NCBI GenBank assembly: GCA_001600415.1
Contig: BCJX01000002.1
Location: 908,267 to 972,266, forward strand
DNA length: 64,000 bases
From: Pascua guehoae
Lineage: Eukaryota; Basidiomycota; Tremellomycetes; Trichosporonales; Trichosporonaceae
Direction of reading: 5' to 3'
The translations under genes were made by a program, and so were the position numbers. A model generated the notes under the pieces. The model ran no database searches, was not told the origin of the DNA, and worked only from the letters and a program-made list of their open reading frames with translations. How positions within the stretch are numbered: position 1 is the stretch's first letter; every line of letters begins with the position of its first letter. Of this stretch, positions 1 through 10,406 are shown in pieces.

Positions 1-684
1 GCGAGCAAGAGATTCCCGTCCTGTTGAGAGAGAATTCCCGTTCGTATCAACAAACCTTTGGCAATCTGAAAACTGGCTACCAAAACGTCACCTCGGCCCG
101 CGTCTCCGCCCCGCGACGCCCCGCCTCGGACACTCTACCCCGGCCCGTTTGCCCCCCAAACGACAGACACCACAGGCCCATCGTTCCTGGTCGGTCGGTT
201 GTCAGTTGGTTTTGATAACGCCCGGCGAGCTCGCCGGATATTAATTTTTGTTATTAAACAATTACACGTATATGCTAGTTTGATCCTCATGAGGGGCACA
301 TTGTGATGTACATTGCCGTGCCTGTAATTGGCCGAGGATCAAGAGTGAAAGCCGCGTGCCTGTTGTAAAGATGGACAGAGGCTATGCAAAATGCGCGCCT
401 ATTGAATGATTTGAGTGTCAAAATTTGGTTCCGCCCGCAAACCAGGCAAAAGTCTTTGTTTCGTGTCCAAAACCCACCCAGGCGGCCAGGCGACGACAAA
501 GACGGAGAGAGACACTGGCCAAACGACGACGACGACCACCACCACCTTGATCATTGCTATCATCCATCTCGACGCGATCGACGCCTCTCCCCTAAAATAG
601 AGCATCGCCAGGCAGACACGGCGCGCCTCTCTCTACCTCAATCCTATCTCCATTACCCTGCCCCATCGCCGTTGATCATCCACC
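1..684. other. Left-edge intergenic region upstream of RLI1
   Basis: No credible coding exon is seen. The last 200 bases are rich in C, A and pyrimidine tracts with CGACGACGAC and CCACCACC runs, typical of a fungal promoter and 5' leader. Overlapping open frames here on both strands lack splice or codon-use support. Confidence 0.5.
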
Positions 685-2824
685 ATGGCCGACAAGCTCA
701 CGCGTATTGCCATCGTCTCGGACGACAAGGTGCGTGGGGGTGGCAAAAGAGGTCCCCGCTTATGATTATTCATGCTGACCAATATAGTGCAAGCCAAAGA
801 AATGGTGCGGCTCACATGCTCACATGCACGGTCTACTGCCTTACTAACACGCCCAGTCGCCAGGAGTGCAAGCGCTCGTGCCCCGTCGTCAAGATGGGTA
901 AGCTCTGTATCGAGGTTACCCCACAGGACAAGAAGGCGTACATCTCCGAGTCCTTGTGCATCGGTTGTGGTATCTGTGTCAAGAAGTGCCCCTTTGAGGC
1001 CATTCAGATTCTCAACCTCCCCACCAACCTCGAGACGCACGTTACCCACCGTTACGCCGCCAACGCGTTCAAGCTCCACCGCTTGCCGACGCCTCGTCCC
1101 GGTCAGGTTCTTGGTCTTGTGGGCACCAACGGTATCGGCAAGTCGACGGCGCTCAAGGTGCTCTCGGGCAAGCTCAAGCCCAACCTTGGTCGCTACGACA
1201 ACCCCCCGGAATGGACCGACATTATCAAGTACTTCCGTGGTTCCGACCTCCAAAACTTCTTTACAAAGGTGCTCGAGGACGACATTGTGGCCGTTACAAA
1301 GCCGCAGTATGTCGACCAGATTCCCCGCTCGATCAAGATCCCCAAGATGACCGTCGGCAAGATGTTTGACCGCCAGACGCAGCTCCCCAACCGCGACCAA
1401 CTCGAGGTGGACCTCGAGCTCAAGCACCTCCAGAATCGCGAGGTGGCCCAGCTCTCAGGTGGTGAATTGCAGCGCTTCGCCATTGCCATTGCGTCGGTCC
1501 GCAAGGCCGACATTTACATGTTTGACGAGCCCTCGTCCTATCTCGATATCAGGCAGCGTCTCTCGGCTGCCCGTGTCATCCGCGGCCTTGTCACCCCGAC
1601 CAACTATGTCATTGTCGTCGAGCACGACCTGTCGACCCTCGACTACCTTTCCGACTTTGTCTGCGTCTTCTACGGTGTTCCCGGTGTCTACGGCGTCGTC
1701 ACCATGCCTTACACTGTCCGCGAAGGTATTAACATCTTCCTCGACGGCATGATCCCAACAGAAAACCTCCGTTTCCGTCAAGAGTCTCTCACGTTCCGCA
1801 TTGCCGAGACTGTCGACGACGGGGTAAACGCCCCCAAGACCCAGAGCTACACGTACCCCAAGATGGACAAGACCCTCGGTGACTTTACTCTCCATGTCGA
1901 GTCGGGCGAGTTTTCGGAGTCTGAGATTATTGTTCTCCTCGGCGAGAACGGTATGGGCAAGACGACCCTCGTCAAGCTCCTCGGTGGAAAGCTCGCTCCC
2001 AACAATGTCGCCGACCAGCTGTCCCTCCGTGTCTCGATGAAGCCCCAGACGAGTGAGTAGAGTTTGAATCGGACGCCACGTGTATCTTGTTCACTAACTT
2101 TAGTTTCGCCCAAGTTTGACGGCTCGGTCCGCATGCTGCTCCTGAAGCGTATCAAGGCCATGTTCATGCACCCCCAGTTCAACACGGACGTGCTCAAGCC
2201 CATGAACCTCGAGGGTATCATGGACCAGGACGTTCAGACCCTTTCGGGTGGTGAGCTCCAGCGTGTCGCCATCTGTCTCGTCCTCGGTGTCCCCGCCGAC
2301 GTCCTCCTTATCGACGAGCCCTCTGCCTACCTCGACTCGGAGCAGCGTATCCTCGCGTCCAAGGTCATCAAGAAGTTTGTCATGTCGTCCAAGCGTACCG
2401 CGTTCATTGTGAGTTTTGGGCAAAGATTTTCGGCGACGATCTTCACCAGTGAAGATCTTCGGATTTTTTTCGGATGTTTTTTCGGGTCGTCTTCCTCCTC
2501 CTCTTCCTCGACCACCTCCTTCAACCACCTTTCTCTAAAGTCTTTGCAACGTCGTCCATGAACTAACGAAGTGAGGTTGAACATGACTTCATCATGGCTA
2601 CGTATCTAAGCGATCGTGTTATCGTGTTCGAGGGTACGCCGGGTAAAGAGTCGTGGGCGCGCAAGCCGGAGGGTCTCCTGACCGGTATGAACCGTTTCCT
2701 CAAGTCGCTCGACATTACTTTCCGCCGCGACCCGACCAACTACCGCCCACGCATCAACAAGCACGGCAGTCAGTTGGCCAACCAGCAGATTGCCGAGGGC
2801 CGCTGGTTCTACACTGAGGATTGA
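685..2824 (+). CDS. RLI1: ABCE1 / RLI1 ribosome-recycling ATPase with two 4Fe-4S clusters
   Basis: Essential cytosolic ABC-type ATPase that splits ribosomes after termination and acts in initiation and ribosome export. Five exons join in frame: 685-729, 788-804, 857-2052, 2104-2408 and 2576-2824, giving 603 residues (the yeast protein has 608). The N-terminal ferredoxin-like region has both cysteine clusters ([15 protein letters not shown], then [13 protein letters not shown]). Two nucleotide-binding domains follow: Walker [10 protein letters not shown], signature [10 protein letters not shown] and Walker B DEPSSYLD in the first; [19 protein letters not shown] and DEPSAYLD in the second. The H-loop motifs VVEHD and VEHDFIM are present, the second rebuilt across the last intron. 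The start is fixed by [14 protein letters not shown] in front of the first Fe-S cysteine. The tiny 17-nt second exon is unusual but is required for the CKPKKC motif. Confidence 0.97.
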
Positions 2825-3840
2825 AGAGGGGCATCGAGGTCGTAGAGAGCGCACGTGAGCTCGTTTTGAGCCTAAGGGCCTGGCATTGCATTGAGAGGGT
2901 GGCGGTCTGCCACACTGGGGCCTAAACAAGTGGGGCCACGGTGGTGTGGTTGGTGCCGCCGTCGGGGTTGCAGCCCTGCAGTAATACCTGCATCTAGACG
3001 GGTCTGTAATGCATCATTATCATTTGTCTTGACGGGCCGGTAGGAGGAGCGTGGCACTAGGGAGGGATGATGACTTTTGGGAAGCTCCAACCTACCGCCT
3101 GCTTCCCACATTGGCACAGCATGTTCATAAACACGCAGCACAAAATAGTCTGGCAGATAACTAGCTGCATGCTGCAGGTGTTTCCGGTAAGTCAGACTGC
3201 CACTTTCAGCTCGGGCCAAGCCGATGCCATCGTTTTGCCCACAACAGCATTGGATGTTTGCCGATCATCACGTGGTTTTTGCCACACCAGATGCACCAGA
3301 TGATCAACACTGGAGAGGGTGACCCAGAGCGTCTCGTTCCTCGAACTCATGCACCGGGCGTGGGAATGATTCTAGCCCACGGGGTGTCATTCATCAGTCC
3401 TGCCCACATAAACCGTTGACGGAGCGAGGTCTGCTGCTCAAGCACAACACCGTCGCGAAGATGCTCGAGACTTTCTATAATATCTATATCTATAATATAA
3501 CACAAAGATGCCCGAGACAAACCATGCGGAAGCTACGTGGTCTCCACATGGCCACTGGGCTGGAGGGAACCTGAGGACTGGGCGTGGGTGTGTGTTTTTG
3601 TGTGTGTTGGGGGGGGGGGAGGGGGAGACCGGAGGACACGAGCACCAGCACGGGGTCCAGACATGGGTGTACAATGGGCATGGGTTGCAGGCGTTTCTGG
3701 GGGCCAAGGCTGCGGCTTGCGCGAATGACTGTGCTCTAGCATCGTGCAAATTCATTTCTTCTCATTGCATGGTGCATAAGGCGCTATTTGCAGGTACATC
3801 TGTATCTCGACCTAATGCTATAGGAACATCGTATTTCTTT
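2825..3840. other. Intergenic region with a solo TIR-A end
   Basis: No supported gene. It holds one end of the TIR-A repeat at about 3175-3230 (CAGGTG start, then CAGCTCGGGCCAAGCCGATG), described separately, and a G-rich run at about 3610-3630. Confidence 0.5.
3175..3230 (+). repeat. TIR-A element, single end
   Basis: Begins CAGGTG and continues through GTCAGACTGCCACTTTCAGC and TCGGGCCAAGCCGATG. This matches the reverse complement of the right end of the element at 9793-10190 (GAGACTACCACCTTCAGCTC, then GGGCCAGGCG) and the left end at 24333. No partner end was found nearby, so it is probably a truncated copy. Confidence 0.55.
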
Positions 3841-4487
3841 CTACTTTCCGTTGATACCGTACTCGGGCACCTGATCGGTGACCGCCGCAGTGGCCTCCGC
3901 ATCGGCGACATCTGTCGAAGGAGGCGCCGCACTCTGTTCGTCGAGCGCTGTCGCCGCGCCTGCTGCGTGCTGCGGCTGCTCGGGGGTCTTGTTCTCAGCC
4001 ATCTCATCGACCTTGTCGTCGTCTGTGCCCTCGACTTGTTCGACAAAGGGGGACGACTCGCGATCAGCAGACGGCTGGATAGCGGCCCGCCACTCCGAAA
4101 CCTACGCCGAGCGACGTCAGTGCCAGATAACAACGTAGGATAAACCTGTCCAAACTCACTGTCCGCTGGGTCTCTGTCACACTAGCCTCGGCGACTCCCT
4201 CTCCCGATTCAGCTCCGACTGCATCATCCGCCTAAAATATCAGACCAATAGACCAAATATGCATTACTCACACATGAGCCGTGGACAGACTCAACAGACT
4301 CGTCTGACGAGTCATCCTCGGTCGTCGCAGACGCATCGGCCCTTGCCGGATGGGTGGGCGCAGGGGGAAAGGGGTCCCAGTCGACCGAGCTCAGTGGGGA
4401 TATCGAGGCCGCCGAACGGAAGTTGCTGGGGTCCCAATCCCAGCCACGCGGTTCGGGGATGAGGAACGGACGGGGACGTGGGGGCAT
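3841..4487 (-). CDS. Small acidic hypothetical protein, three exons
   Basis: Not recognised. Exons 4487-4272, 4231-4160 and 4101-3841 join in frame with consensus splice sites into 182 residues. The N-terminus is proline-rich (MPPRPRPFLIPEP) and the rest is acidic and Ala/Glu-rich (ATTEDDSSDESVESVHGSC, VEQVEGTDDDKVDEMAENK), ending YGING K then TAG. The ATG at 4487 follows a CAA-repeat leader (about 4500-4520), which looks like a 5' UTR. The frame is open further upstream, so a longer N-terminus cannot be excluded. No signal peptide or membrane segment is visible, and the protein is probably largely disordered. The two small clean introns (40 and 58 nt) that keep frame are the best evidence that it is real. 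Confidence 0.6.
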
Positions 4488-5489
4488 GAGGGGTTGTTGT
4501 TGTTGTTGTTGTAGAGTGTTGTTGGCAGACGTGAAAAGATGAGGGGGTGGTTGCAGATTGTTGTGGGAGAAGAGGTGTGAGAAGAGGAAATGTAAGACGC
4601 TAATGTCGAGTCGTTTTGTTGCGGCCATGGCCATGGGAACAGACTGACTCGACCACACGCCCCCCCGTGTGTGTTAGGGGCTGTGGGTCTCCATGGCAAC
4701 CGGAGCATGGCCGCTGTGCATGTTGTGCATGTTGTGTGTCCCTCCTCGGCGCGGAACACTGTCATCGTGTCCGCCCATCCGCCCATCCGCCCATCTTCTC
4801 GTGCTTCTCTCAGACGTACGCTGACGGCTCCAAACGTTCCCACATCCTCTCTCCATTGAAACGCTTCAATACCCATCCCCTTCCAACGCCGTTTACCGCC
4901 GAGTGAGAGATGGAGCGATATAGCGATGCATGTGGAATACAGTCTACCGAGATCGCCTATACACTGCGCGCCCGTGCGCACAGCTCGCTGGATCGAAGTG
5001 CGAGCTCGGGCGAGCTCAGGCCAACCAGCATTTACCACCATTCTAATCCCTCACCTTCTGCGCAAAACAGCTACAACGACAACGGGAATGTCTGCGGCCA
5101 TGTACGTTCAGTTGTGATAGAGACAGCACCTGTGACTGCGCCACATTTGCGGCTCGGCGCCCGCACTCTTAAGAGTAGATCTCGGTATCTCCGTTCTTCA
5201 GGTTGCTCTATTCTCTAGTTTCAACAACAGAACTGGGGCCGAGAATCGATTAACCGCAAGGTAAACGACTTTTTACGTCCTGGGCCATCCTGCACCTCCT
5301 TGTCTACACACGCGCGCGTTTCAGTCCGAGATGCGCTCACCCCCACGCCAGAAGTGGTGCCCACGCCGCATGGTGTCGTTCGCCAAGTGCAATGGCGCAG
5401 GTGCCCAAGACGGGGATGACGACGAGGAGGACGATTGCGGGAACGAAACCGAGGAGATTACATACTCAATAAACCCCACCGCCCCCTTT

Positions 5490-5620
5490 GTCAAAGTGGC
5501 ACTTCTGCCACTCTCGCATCCATTTGCCACATAGCGACCATAGCGTCTCGTCTCCCTAGTTGTATATAACACTCATACCCTTCTAAATTATTCATGCATC
5601 GCTTCTTCTTTCATCTCGAC
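5490..5620 (+). repeat. Dispersed repeat R, copy 1
   Basis: Shares with the copy at 25371-25520 the block TCAAAGTGGCACTTCTGCCA then CTCTCGCATCCAT, then ACATAGCGACCATAG, a TATATAACACT box, and ATTCATGCATCGCTTCTTCT followed by CATCTCGACA. Similarity spans about 130 bases at high identity. The AGTGGCA-CTTC-TGCCACT part is a 7-bp inverted repeat with a 4-nt loop. A TATA-like box sits in the repeat, so it could be a copied promoter piece, but no gene follows either copy closely. Confidence 0.6.
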
Positions 5621-6399
5621 ACCCTTCCAACCATGTCTACCTTCATCGCCCACCATTTTTCACTCAGGAGAGCGTTGGCTGAGGTTGCTGTCACTTCATA
5701 TTACACGATACCAGTATTAGCACCGGTAATATCGTCAATAACGCCGGCGCTAGTACCTTAGGTATGTGGCATGGCATGACAGATATATTAGTAAGCAGAA
5801 AAACAGAGTGGCTCTGGGAGATATGCTGTTGCTAGTCCCGTTGGCTCTTTAGGGATTGAGGCAAGGAATTTCCACTCCTCCCTGAGGGCAGCGCCACATC
5901 TTACTGTATAATATACACACTTGCGGGTGGCGTCGGGGGCAAAAATCATGGAGAAAAGACATGTCAAACCTCGGTGAAGGGCGTAGGGCACGAATCAACA
6001 CTGATCACCCACACCCACACATGAATGACGCCTACACAGGAAACCGTCTGTAAAGGACACTCCAGAAAAATACAGGCAACGTCGAGGAGAAAATTACAGG
6101 TTAACAGAGGAAGCAGATGTGCAGACATCATGTCCTCCACGGGTTTCCAGAGGGCACGGAACCGACGAGTGCTCTAACGACAATGACCCACCGGTTGCAT
6201 CTTTCACAGGGCATGGCCGAGCAGGAAGACGCAACACATCCTGGTCTAGTAGCTGGCACCTGGTCGCGGGGGCTCCTTGTGATAAAACCGGATCTCCGAA
6301 GCACTCTAGACGTATTCATGACGGAAATAGGCAGTGTTTGCCAACTCGACGACATTAAGAATACTTTTGGGTCTGTTGCAAGAACAGCTCGTGGCTCTG

Positions 6400-6480
6400 A
6401 TTATCAAAGTGCCACATCTGCCACTCTCGTATCAATATCGTCCTCAGTATCGGCGTATATATTGCCCTCATCATCCACGA
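6400..6480 (+). repeat. Dispersed repeat R, diverged copy 2
   Basis: Contains ATCAAAGTGCCACATCTGCC then ACTCTCGTATCAATATCGTC and a TATATATT box in the same order as the copies at 5490 and 25371, at lower identity and without the distal ATTCATGCATCGC block. Confidence 0.4.
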
Positions 6481-6689
6481 CAACAAACTAAAAGGGTGTA
6501 GGCACTGCGCTGGACGAAGAGCATCCAGTCCCTCCTTCGACGACTGTCACCGACGCACCGACGCAGAGACACCGGCGCAGAGACTTTATTGAGCCTCGTT
6601 AGCAAAACCACCACCACCAACCCATTTCCTGAAGCAAAAGGCAAAAGGCAAAGGTCCAGGCATTACACGCCTGGCCAATGCTACTCGTC

Positions 6690-6738
6690 TACATCGTAGG
6701 AGAGTCGAACTCCTGCCGCCACTATGGCAAAGTGGCAT
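6690..6738 (-). pseudogene. tRNA-Gly(GCC)-like 3' half, 5'-truncated
   Basis: On the minus strand the sequence folds as an anticodon arm CCACT-TTGCCAT-AGTGG (anticodon GCC), a variable segment, and a T arm AGGAG-TTCGACT-CTCCT followed by ACGATGT and a discriminator A. The D arm and the 5' acceptor strand (expected ACATCGT) are absent upstream. tRNA introns sit in the anticodon loop, so an intron does not explain the loss. Probably a retro-derived or truncated tRNA copy. Confidence 0.5.
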
Positions 6739-7237
6739 TTTGCATAGGTCCAGGGTACAAGGGAGACTAGAGGGTGCGGAGAAGATGGCGAGGAGGCACT
6801 CAGTGCCGCATCGCGAGGATGTAGGACATAGAGTGCCGAACAAGGAGCTTCGGCGGTGCTGGACACCTCCGCACTAGCAGAGCGCACGAGGTGGCATTGA
6901 GGAAGTGGCCATATACCGAGGCGTCGAGGACACGACGCCAGTGATCGAAGGCGGCCAGGGAGGTCTCGAGGACGATGCCGCCAGCCGAGATGATGAGAGG
7001 GATAAAGGGAGGGGTGCCAGGGACAACAAGGGGTGCGTCGGGGTCGGTGGGGAGCATGATACCGTTTCACCAACGATGTCCTTGTGTCAGACGACTGGCG
7101 ACGACGATGCGGGACGCTAGGTCTAACATCAGCCTGCGTACACGCCCAGCAACAACGAACCACAATCGTCCGAGTTGGAAGTTAGTGCTCTGTGGTCCTG
7201 GGCAGCTGACGACAGGTGGCAAACGGTCTAGGTGTCT

Positions 7238-7290
7238 ACAGGTGTGTCCGGAGCGTGTTGAGACTTGCCCGAGCGAGCCGCCGCCGAGGA
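7238..7290 (+). repeat. TIR-A element, single end beside family A
   Basis: TA followed by CAGGTGTGTCCGGAGCGTGT and TGAGACTTGCCCGAGCGAGCC, matching the TIR of the 24.3-kb element. It ends just before the ATG at 7307. No right end was found, so the element is probably truncated. Confidence 0.5.
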
Positions 7291-7306
7291 CAAGCTCAAC
7301 AAAGAC

Positions 7307-7869
7307 CATGTCCGAGCTCGAGGTGACCAGGTCCAAGCCCAAGGCGACCAAGTCTCGGGCCGACACTGCTGCCTCCGAGCTCGACACGCTCAAGACAGAG
7401 CTTGACGGCCCTGTTGCCAGGGCGCGCAAGGCGGCCAACCTGCCAGAGCTGGACAGGTGGGGGGATTGGGGGGTTTGCAAGCCTGTCAACCGCCGAGTGC
7501 CGTCTGCAACATCACCGCAGGCCCCTCAGGATGGGTCCTCGCTCCTGTCTTCATGCGACAACAGGGGCCACCCCTCCGTGCGGCGCATCTTCCCGACCAT
7601 CTGCCTCCACTGCTGAAAGCACTCGCTCGTTTGGGGGACCTCAACGGTCGTCGACAGCTGTGTGCATGACACGCAGATTTCCAGTCAGGAAGTCCAGCTG
7701 TTGCTGCTCGTCTTCACGGGCCCACCGACCAGGTCGCGTGGATTGCCGTCTTGAAGCCCCTATGCCCTGGCGGCTTGCGAATTGGTGTCGCAACCATGCT
7801 CGGCATCGTCACGGGCAGCCACCGGAAGTGGCAGTGGAAGAAGGCAAACGTCCCGTCGCTCAGGCTTAG
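7307..7869 (+). pseudogene. GIY-YIG family A, decayed upstream copy (A1)
   Basis: Tandem partner of the copy at 7870-9343. An ATG at 7307 opens a coiled-coil-like segment (RADTAASELDTLKTELDG, then ARKAANLPELDRWGDWG). The sequence then matches A2 from KPVNRR onward: WVLAPVF (A2: WALAPVF), FPTICLH, VDSCVHDTQISSQEV, GLRIGVATMLGIVTGSHRKW and ANVPSLR. The matching segments lie in different frames: a stop follows FPTICLHC at about 7613-7615, and about 29 nt present in A2 are missing near 7710. The segment that should carry the GIY and YIG tyrosines is replaced or lost. It cannot encode an intact domain as written. Alternatively its N-terminal exon is the true 5' part of A2, spliced over the decayed middle. 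Confidence 0.5.
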
Positions 7870-9343
7870 GTGGGTAAGCCGGAGATTCTTGCGGCAGTCA
7901 AGCAGGAAGTTCCCGAGTATGAGCAGCTTACGGCCAAGCAGCAAAAGACAATGTACTTTTGCCAGAGGCTGGGAATGGAGATTGTCGCAACGCGCCAGGT
8001 GGCCGTGACACAATTTCTTCAAGGTCACGGTGAGGCAATCGACAGCGTGTTGCTGCAAAAGGCGACGGTCGGTGGTAAGGGCATGTACCGCCACAGCACC
8101 GCTCGCGGCATCACCACGGCGCCCGCGTGGGCTGGCGACTTTGGTCGCCTCATCCGCCTTCGAGTGCGCGTGCCTGGGCGCGCTGGCAAGGTCGAGCTCT
8201 TCAAGGTGCTCCTGTTCGAGGCCTGGCGCCTGAACCACCATGCAGCGCCAATCTTTGAGGCGTAAGTATAGACATGGTGCCAATGAGACATGCTGACAAT
8301 GGGCAGGCTCGCGGTTGGCGAGGATCTGGCGCAGTGCAAGCCGCTGCTTTTCGTGCAGCGTGGCGTGGTCGTGGATGGCCCCGTCGTGTACGCCTTCTCG
8401 CCCCTGGTCGACGAAGCCCTCGTTTCGGCAATCAATCATCTCGGCTACGAGGCGGCGAGGACGGCTCCTGCGGCTCTCCTCCTGTATATTGGCATGACCA
8501 TCGCCCTGGCCAGGCGCAAGGCCTCTCATCTGACGGGCAAGCCGGTAAACCGCCGGGTGCAAAGTGCCCGCCGTATCACCCCCGACCCCGCGAACTGGGC
8601 GCTTGCGCCGGTGTTCAACCTGAGCGATGACGCCAATGACCACACCGCCCCCCGTATCTTCCCGACGATCTGCCTCCACTTTCTTGAACACTTTCTGTTC
8701 TGTGCCTTTGGTAGTACTGGCGCGGGCGGAAGGTCAACATGGTCGACAGCTGCGTCCACGACACGCTTATCAGCAGCCAGGAGATTCGACTGGTCCTCAG
8801 CGTCTTTGACGACGTGGTGGCCAACTATCCGGACTTGCGGTGGCCGGGCCCGACCGACTACGTCGCGTGGGATGCGGTTCTGCAGCCGCTCTACCCCGAC
8901 GGCTTGCGCATCGGCGCCGCCACCATGTTCGGCATCGTCATGGGCAGCCACCGGAAGTGGCAGTGGAAGAAGACCAACGTTCCGTCACTCAAGACGGAGG
9001 TGGGTAAGCTACGGACGAGCATCACTGACTCCTTTAGGTGGCCAAGTGGAGCGGCGGTCGCCAGCGCCGAGAGGGCGACGACGACATGGACCGGGAGGAG
9101 GATGCCGCGGCGGAGGGCGGGGACGAGGGCGGGGACGAGGGCGGGGACGGGCACGGGGACGGGGACGGGGACGCCGACGCCGACGAGACGGCGAGGCTCA
9201 TCCGGGCCTCGGAAGAGTTCCTCAAGTGGGCAGACTGGGGCAACATCTGTTCCCTCTCCCCATACTACCCGCCCGCTATGCTCGCCCGCTTGTGCGATGC
9301 GGTCCACGAGGCCGTCCACAAGTACCGCAACGAGTCGGCGTGA
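7870..9343 (+). CDS. GIY-YIG nuclease-fold family A protein (A2), one unresolved frame step
   Basis: Not recognised as a named protein; read here as a GIY-YIG domain. Segments: 7870 to the GTAAGT donor near 8262, 8308 to about 8710, about 8720-9000 and 9038-9343. The second carries GYE (8443), eleven residues, YIG (8485), then MTIALARRKASH. The Arg (codon 8515) lies ten residues after the YIG Tyr and a His follows, as in I-TevI-type domains. WALAPVF fits the next strand, and LHFLEHFLF offers the metal-binding Glu. The C-terminal part has VDSCVHDTLISSQEI, VAWDAVLQPLYPDGLRIGAA and SHRKWQWKKTNVPSL; the last exon has an Asp/Gly repeat (about 9110-9190) and ends FLKWADWGNI..KYRNESA. Between FLFCAFG and VDSCVHD the frame changes (about 8710-8735) with no clean intron, so this may be a pseudogene, an assembly error or a missed splice. 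The 5' exon is unresolved (7870 is an exon edge, codon GTG). Confidence 0.55.
9118..9190 (+). repeat. In-frame GGGGACGAGGGC-type tandem repeat
   Basis: A GC-rich minisatellite inside the last exon of A2 encodes an Asp/Gly/Ala-rich linker (EGGDEGGDEGG, then DGDGDGDADADE). Copy number is likely to vary between strains. Confidence 0.7.
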
Positions 9344-9792
9344 TGGGTCAGCATAGACAGCGACGGAACCCCTGTACGAAGGCTGGCTGTAGATGGAGGG
9401 CTATGAATTAAATAATATACATGAACAGTTGAAGTTAACAACGTGGTCTCGAGGCAGCAAAGGAAGCAAGTCCTTCTTCCGCTGCCTAACCCACTAGTGT
9501 GCTATACTTACATCGTTTAACGTCTTTGTCCGAACCCCTTGGCTGGTCAGCCCAACAGCCCAACATCAGACCCGGCTCGGATGCACGTCCCCCCCAATCC
9601 TATCCCCTTGAGCATGTGGTTCCATCAACTGACTGAACGTGGGGTTAGTGTGTGTTGGGATGCTGCGTCCGCCTCACCTGCCACCGGGTTCAAAGGGCGT
9701 GTTGGGATGCAGCGCTCTGTTACAACAGTTGGGAACAAGGTGTGGGGACAGGGGCAGCGTCGCAGTCACAATATTTTCGAGTGGCACCTGTC

Positions 9793-10190
9793 CAGGTGTG
9801 CCCCGAAGTCGTGAGGCTGCGACATTGAGCTTGGGTGCATGCACACGCCGGAAATGCAAAAGAGTAGGCAACAACAACTGACCCAACTCGACTAGCTGGC
9901 AGTCGGTAGAACAGCAGCTCGAGGAAAACGGGACAAATGAACGGGGCGAAAAAGGGAAGATACACCTAAGGGGGTTTGAACCCCTGTCACCACTTTTCAT
10001 GCACATGGAAGAGTGGCATCCTTACCACTAGACGATAGGTGTCGACGAGTTCTTGGGGTTTTGATTTCTTGGGATGAATTCTTGGGATTCTGGAGTCAGA
10101 GGATTGCTGTGCCATCGTTTGAGAAGAACGCCGATTTTTCGCCTGGCCCGAGCTGAAGGTGGTAGTCTCATGCCTTTCCAGACGCACCTG
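9793..10190. mobile_element. TIR-A element b, MITE-like, enclosing a tRNA gene
   Basis: The left end reads CAGGTGTGCCCCGAAGTCGT then GAGGCTGCGACATTGAGCTT. The right end, read inward, is CAGGTGCGTCTGGAAAGGCA then TGAGACTACCACCTTCAGCT and CGGGCCAGG. The right flank is TA; the left flank is TC rather than TA. There is no transposase frame in the 398 bp. It belongs to the same family as the 219-bp element at 24333 and single ends at 3175 and 7240. tRNA-Gly lies between the ends, either captured inside or because two half-elements flank it. Confidence 0.5.
9961..10042 (-). tRNA. tRNA-Gly(UCC) with about 10-nt intron
   Basis: Acceptor ACACCTA pairs with TAGGTGT (discriminator A). The D arm contains TCTAGTGGTAAGGA. 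The anticodon stem CCACT/AGTGG encloses CTTCCAT.., giving anticodon UCC, with an intron of about 10 nt (TGTGCATGAA) after position 37. The T arm is AGGGG-TTCAAAC-CCCCT. Both internal pol III boxes are present. The A at position 1 is unusual for a glycine tRNA but is paired. The gene lies inside an inverted-repeat element. Confidence 0.85.
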
Positions 10191-10406
10191 TATTGACTCA
10201 GGAGCAAGGTATCACATCACTAGGGATGAGCAAGGGATAGGTGCTGGACACTGTACAGATAGCCTGGAAAGCGGTCCAATTGCTGGCGACTTCCGGGGAG
10301 CATGTCGCGAATTTCCATTCTGTGTCGAGCGCTTTCCGTCAGGTCTCCGTTGGTACCTATGACCCATGCTTGACCACGACAACGGACGAAAAGCCATTAC
10401 AAAAGA

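Larger units (their letters stand above)
4488..7237. other. Long intergenic stretch with dispersed repeats and a tRNA relic
   Basis: No confidently supported gene in 2.7 kb. Contents seen: a dispersed repeat unit at about 5490-5620 with a diverged copy at about 6400-6480, and a 5'-truncated tRNA-Gly-like 3' half at 6690-6738 (minus). A possible three-exon microgene at 5088-5490 is discussed under rejected items. Confidence 0.45.

Noticed and set aside
5088..5490. Possible three-exon microgene (MSAAI..., two small introns, about 65 residues)
   Set aside because: Splice-like signals are present, but the product is low-complexity, matches nothing I know and overlaps a repeat at its end.
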